Source: Plantactinospora endophytica (lineage in GTDB: Bacteria > Actinomycetota > Actinomycetes > Mycobacteriales > Micromonosporaceae). Taken from it: a stretch of DNA of 64,000 nucleotides. Below are positions 62,301-64,000 of this stretch, piece by piece. Below the pieces are notes generated by a model. It saw nothing but the letters and a program-made list of their open reading frames with translations. It ran no database searches and was not told where the DNA came from. Location: assembly GCF_016862915.1 (NCBI RefSeq), contig NZ_BONW01000021.1, forward strand, positions 434,001 through 498,000, written 5' to 3'. Within the stretch, counting starts at the first letter, position 1; every line of letters begins with the position of its first letter. A program made the position numbers and the translations under genes.

Positions 62301-62401
62301 GCCGCCCAGCCATTGGCCGGGCGGGCCGGGTCACCTTGCGGACCTGCCCCGTTACCGTGCTCTCCCGGTGTGGGGGCTCCGGGTTGCCCTGTTTCGTCCA
62401 C
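59318..62401 (-). CDS. Giant Pro/Gly-rich repeat protein with conserved C-terminal domain
   Basis: A 1027-aa protein. Residues 1-690 are disordered, rich in Pro, Gly, Ala and Ser, with about ten imperfect repeats of the form PGYLSGP plus a Pro/Ala spacer (around residues 470-620). Two structured parts follow: a domain at about 695-770 (LARIATHLRREDGAAQLRER, then a region that may be a ferredoxin-like fold) and a C-terminal domain at about 895-1027 (VIIDHVQVSTFGLDATVEVR to RRLEALLT) of unknown type with several Cys. No signal peptide or membrane span is seen. From memory, similar proteins occur in Micromonosporaceae as uncharacterised ORFs. The start ATG is plausible. Confidence 0.7.
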   Translation of the reverse strand: MDETGQPGAPTPGEHGNGAGPQGDPARPANGWAADAGWSGAEIGVDPNGRQWQPAVEPAVTRGWGDRAAYTPRPLPATPGIPLREIRQPVNGVHLGEAPPDPERGWGGGRTLPGEPVYPYEAEIVDPVDRRGAGPELSTGAVVDRPGQPSGPVLPGDADLAGTARHAFGDPGYGEPERAGLGPAAQPPRWREPLPPANPGPISAPPAAVSGPPSAVPMPPAVAGPPAAVSGPPAMTPGLPVTASGPPAASPGHLGAAPPEHLVAADFEPGRSFRSPADYDHPPVTEMTALMPAVPRQPDRPPAQPPAPEPVGPAGPGWHPAEPDDRSPAQAGADVRSQEPTNWSSGWAPSWAASPAGPSPEQDGVRHVEGQQVAEAAAQAEPAREAEPGGREQHWSPSWADQSGHRAAESPPGPITREGHAQAPTGGGYPANPAAARSAPTAPESTGRRAANDPTGYPGPAAQGPDAPGYLPGPGGLSGPSLGLPGPSGPAAPEPPGYLSGPPGAGMSGPAVPEQPGYLSGPSAGLSGPAVPEQPGYLSGQSGGLSGPAAAEPPGYLSGPAGPAPGAEPPGRPAGPPPGAESGGHLSGPPSGPEPSGYPSGPVGPAPGAEPVGYPPAGQAPGYPYRREALALPTGPSYPTSPYRYPESVPAEPAPAARPGEPADVLPQRVPAEPDVPTVPEPPAVEPPAETPELARIATHLRREDGAAQLRERPDGFDVNAILDAVRGVAGVRDASLRTTPAGAHSLRLDLADGADPADVSRHVARLLQERMGLAAAPQNLPTPPLAPPPPGFVGAAAPARPAPAQPRHAPPAAEPEPHPEPATEEPRRRHQAPGHRGRATVGEQPSAPSGEGGRSGSPVGTSPTTAGSSYSGSPVTTTETAPSRPLNPGAPPGPRVIIDHVQVSTFGLDATVEVRLAAGKHPAAGLATGPAVDGYVLRLCAVAAAAAIDELLSASTRVTERGRCFVEHAAVVPFGSCEVATVVVLLVCDGWVEQLAGSALVSGDPRQAVVRATLAAVNRRLEALLT

Positions 62402-62549
62402 CGTGCGCTCCTTGGTCGCCCCCGCTGAGGCTACCGTGTGGTGGCAGTGCCGATAAGTTACAGCGGCGGGCTAATTCGGCGGTCGAGTGCTGTACCCCTG
62501 CTCCGGTCGGAAGAAGGTCCACGGCGTGCGAGGCGAAGCGGAGGTGACC

Positions 62550-63188
62550 ATGACCCAGGTGGGAAACGGCGCGCAGACGGCCGGCCGACCAACACGTCTG
62601 CCGCGCTCGGCACGACGTAAGCAACTGTTGGCGGCGGCACAGGAGGTGTTCGTCGCCCAGGGCTACCACTCGGCCGCGATGGACGACATCGCCGAGCGGG
62701 CCGGCGTCTCCAAGCCCGTCCTCTACCAGCACTTCCCGGGCAAGCTGGAGCTGTATCTGGCGCTGCTGGACACGCACTGCGACGCGATCGTGGCCAAGGT
62801 CCGGGAGGCGATGGCGGCGACGGTGGACAACAAGGAGCGGGTCAGCGGGGCGGTCCGGGCGTACTTCGACTTCGTCGACCACGAGAGCGGCGCGTTCCGG
62901 CTGGTCTTCGAGTCCGACCTGCGCAACGAGCCGGCCGTACGCGAGCGGGTCGAACGGGTCGAGCAGGGCTGCATCGCCGCGATCACCGACACCATCATCT
63001 CGGACACCGGGGTGAGCCGGTCCCGTGCCGAGTTGCTCGCCTCCGGCCTGGTCGGCGCGGCCGAGACCGCCGCCCAGTTCTGGCTGGCCAGCGGACGGAA
63101 GGTGCCGAAGGCCGAGGCCGAGGCGCTGCTCACCGGGCTGTCCTGGCGCGGAATCGCGAGCTTTCCGTTGCAGGGCGAGTCAGCCTGA
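62550..63188 (+). CDS. TetR-family regulator (Rv3208-like)
   Basis: A 212-aa TetR regulator. The helix-turn-helix is at residues 20-65 (LLAAAQEVFVAQGYHSAAMD, ERAGVSKPVLYQHFPGK). The start MTQVGNGAQTAG was chosen because GGAGGTG lies upstream and earlier codons show no similarity. From memory it resembles mycobacterial Rv3208, which also precedes a DUF3107 gene and is near DUF3152 and moeZ genes. The DUF3107 gene follows 66 bp later. No ligand is known. Confidence 0.88.
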   Translation: MTQVGNGAQTAGRPTRLPRSARRKQLLAAAQEVFVAQGYHSAAMDDIAERAGVSKPVLYQHFPGKLELYLALLDTHCDAIVAKVREAMAATVDNKERVSGAVRAYFDFVDHESGAFRLVFESDLRNEPAVRERVERVEQGCIAAITDTIISDTGVSRSRAELLASGLVGAAETAAQFWLASGRKVPKAEAEALLTGLSWRGIASFPLQGESA

Positions 63189-63254
63189 ACGTAACCGGTG
63201 CGGATCGGATAGCCTTTCCGACGGCGGATCTTTCGCCCCGAACGAGGAGGTCAC

Positions 63255-63482
63255 GTGGAGGTCAAGATCGGCGTGCAGTACGCGCCGCGCGAACTGGTCC
63301 TGGAGAGCGCGCAGACGCCGGCCGAGATCGAGCAGATCGTGACCGACGCGCTGGGCAGCAGCGACGGCACCCTGTCGCTCACCGACGAGAAGGGCCGGCG
63401 GGTCATCGTCCCGGTCGGCAAGGTGGCCTACGTCGAGATCGCCGAGGCGTCGCCCCGAGCGGTCGGCTTCGTCGCCCGCTGA
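63255..63482 (+). CDS. DUF3107 protein
   Basis: A 75-aa protein with a GTG start and GAGGAGG upstream. The sequence begins MEVKIGVQYAPRELVLES and has the family block VIVPVGKVAYVEIAEASPR. DUF3107 is a small actinobacterial family (TB9.4/Rv3208A type, from memory) without established function. It sits directly downstream of a TetR gene, as in mycobacteria. Confidence 0.88.
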   Translation: MEVKIGVQYAPRELVLESAQTPAEIEQIVTDALGSSDGTLSLTDEKGRRVIVPVGKVAYVEIAEASPRAVGFVAR

Positions 63483-63607
63483 CCCGACCGCACCCCGGGG
63501 TCCCCGCACCGTTCCGGGTCCGCCGACGGACTCGGAACGCGCAGCCCGGGACGTCGTCGGCGGCGCGGACGGTGGCGGCTGGTCCGGGCCCGCGCCGATG
63601 CCGCGCA

Positions 63608-63674
63608 GGTGACCCGGGTCAGTTGTCGTAGGTGACCGGGTCAGTCGTCGTCGTAGGCGACCCGGGTCAGTTGT
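63608..63674. repeat. Tandem repeat that includes the ferritin-like gene's stop codon
   Basis: Three near-identical units of 19-25 bp: GGTGACCCGGGTCAGTTGTC... at 63608-63630, a variant at 63631-63655 and another at 63656-63674. The last contains the gene's end (on the minus strand AACAACTGA). The rest of the gap from 63483 to 63607 shows no gene. Confidence 0.8.
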
Positions 63675-64000
63675 TCAGTCCGACCGCCGACATCCGGGCG
63701 GTGTGTGCGGCGGTGAGTCGCTTGAACAGCGTCTGCACCCCCGCCTGGTCGTCGAAGCCGGTCGCGATCAGGGCGGTCAGCGCCACCCGCTCGCCGGCCG
63801 TACGTCCCGCCTGGGACAACCCCTCGCCGACCAGTCGCCGGGCCCACATCGAGAGCCGGTTGGCGACCTTCGGATCGGTCTGGATGGCCAGCCGGATCTC
63901 CTCACCGGCGAACTCGTCGTACCGGGAGCCGTGCAGCACGTCGAGCACGAGTTGCCGGTCGGGCTCGGCCAGGAAGACGGCCATCTCCCGGAAGAAGTCG
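63667..64000 (-). CDS. Ferritin-like fold protein, C-terminal part
   Basis: The last 111 codons of a gene whose start lies beyond the right edge. The visible part reads DFFREMAVFLAEPDRQLVLD at its start and EEIRLAIQTDPKVANRLSM later, with helices and spaced Glu/Asp residues compatible with a ferritin-like four-helix bundle. A MiaE-like or other actinobacterial ferritin-like family is likely but not certain. It converges with the DUF3107 gene. Confidence 0.55.
   Translation of the reverse strand, partial: DFFREMAVFLAEPDRQLVLDVLHGSRYDEFAGEEIRLAIQTDPKVANRLSMWARRLVGEGLSQAGRTAGERVALTALIATGFDDQAGVQTLFKRLTAAHTARMSAVGLNN

Overview
This 64 kb window is chromosomal DNA from a high-GC actinomycete. GTG starts are frequent, genes are tightly packed, and no transposase, phage or plasmid gene is seen. 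The gene set and synteny (NusG and SecE with N-terminal extensions, hadAB beside rpmG and secE, a second incomplete nuo cluster, DUF3152, DUF3107 and MoeZ) and a dispersed GAGCGAGCGCAGCGAGCG-type repeat suggest the family Micromonosporaceae. That placement is an inference and was not confirmed by search.

Left end (1-5 kb, minus strand): the start of an ABC ATPase gene, then the translation block rplA, rplK, nusG, secE, tRNA-Trp, the hotdog dehydratases hadB/hadA, rpmG, tRNA-Met and tRNA-Thr. 5-18 kb holds independent units: a membrane GGDEF-EAL protein, a likely streptogramin-resistance group (TetR, ABC-F, virginiamycin B lyase), a CadD-like exporter, tRNA-Tyr, a YajQ-family nucleotide-binding protein, a Tat-exported flavin oxidase, an MFS exporter and the membrane protease HtpX.

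18-36 kb is dominated by an incomplete, dispersed complex I locus. Reading in transcription order on the minus strand it is nuoB, 7 kb of unrelated genes, nuoC-nuoH, a 1.6 kb insert on the opposite strand, then nuoI-J-K-L-M-N with ATGA/GTGA-type overlaps. nuoA, D, E, F and G are not in the window. NuoC and NuoI carry similar Pro/Ala/Ser/Thr tails. The interrupting genes include a Uma2-type nuclease, small Cys-rich proteins, a GDH-like dehydrogenase, a HEAT-repeat protein, a DUF2252 protein and a secreted carboxypeptidase-regulatory-like protein.

36-50 kb is rich in export and sensing: a DUF305 lipoprotein, an AA10 chitin-binding lytic monooxygenase, a sigma-factor operon whose membrane partner has an ectodomain like a neighbouring secreted protein, a PLP decarboxylase, an MFS transporter, a large M14 carboxypeptidase, a two-component system facing an orphan TAXI binding protein, and a protein resembling the N-terminal half of WhiA.

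50-64 kb: an alkyltransferase-like protein, proB, an ABC-2 exporter operon ending in its own Xre regulator, moeZ, two DUF3152 proteins with zincin motifs, an alpha/beta hydrolase, a giant Pro-rich repeat protein, TetR, DUF3107 and a truncated ferritin-like gene. The order moeZ, DUF3152, TetR, DUF3107 matches the mycobacterial Rv3206c-Rv3208A region from memory.

Two features stand out beyond ordinary annotation. One is the linked ABC-F plus Vgb resistance group. The other is a recurring pattern in which the 3' end of a gene, including its stop codon, is repeated just downstream (four genes). Many intergenic regions also hold perfect or near-perfect long hairpins that look like actinobacterial terminators without a U-tract.
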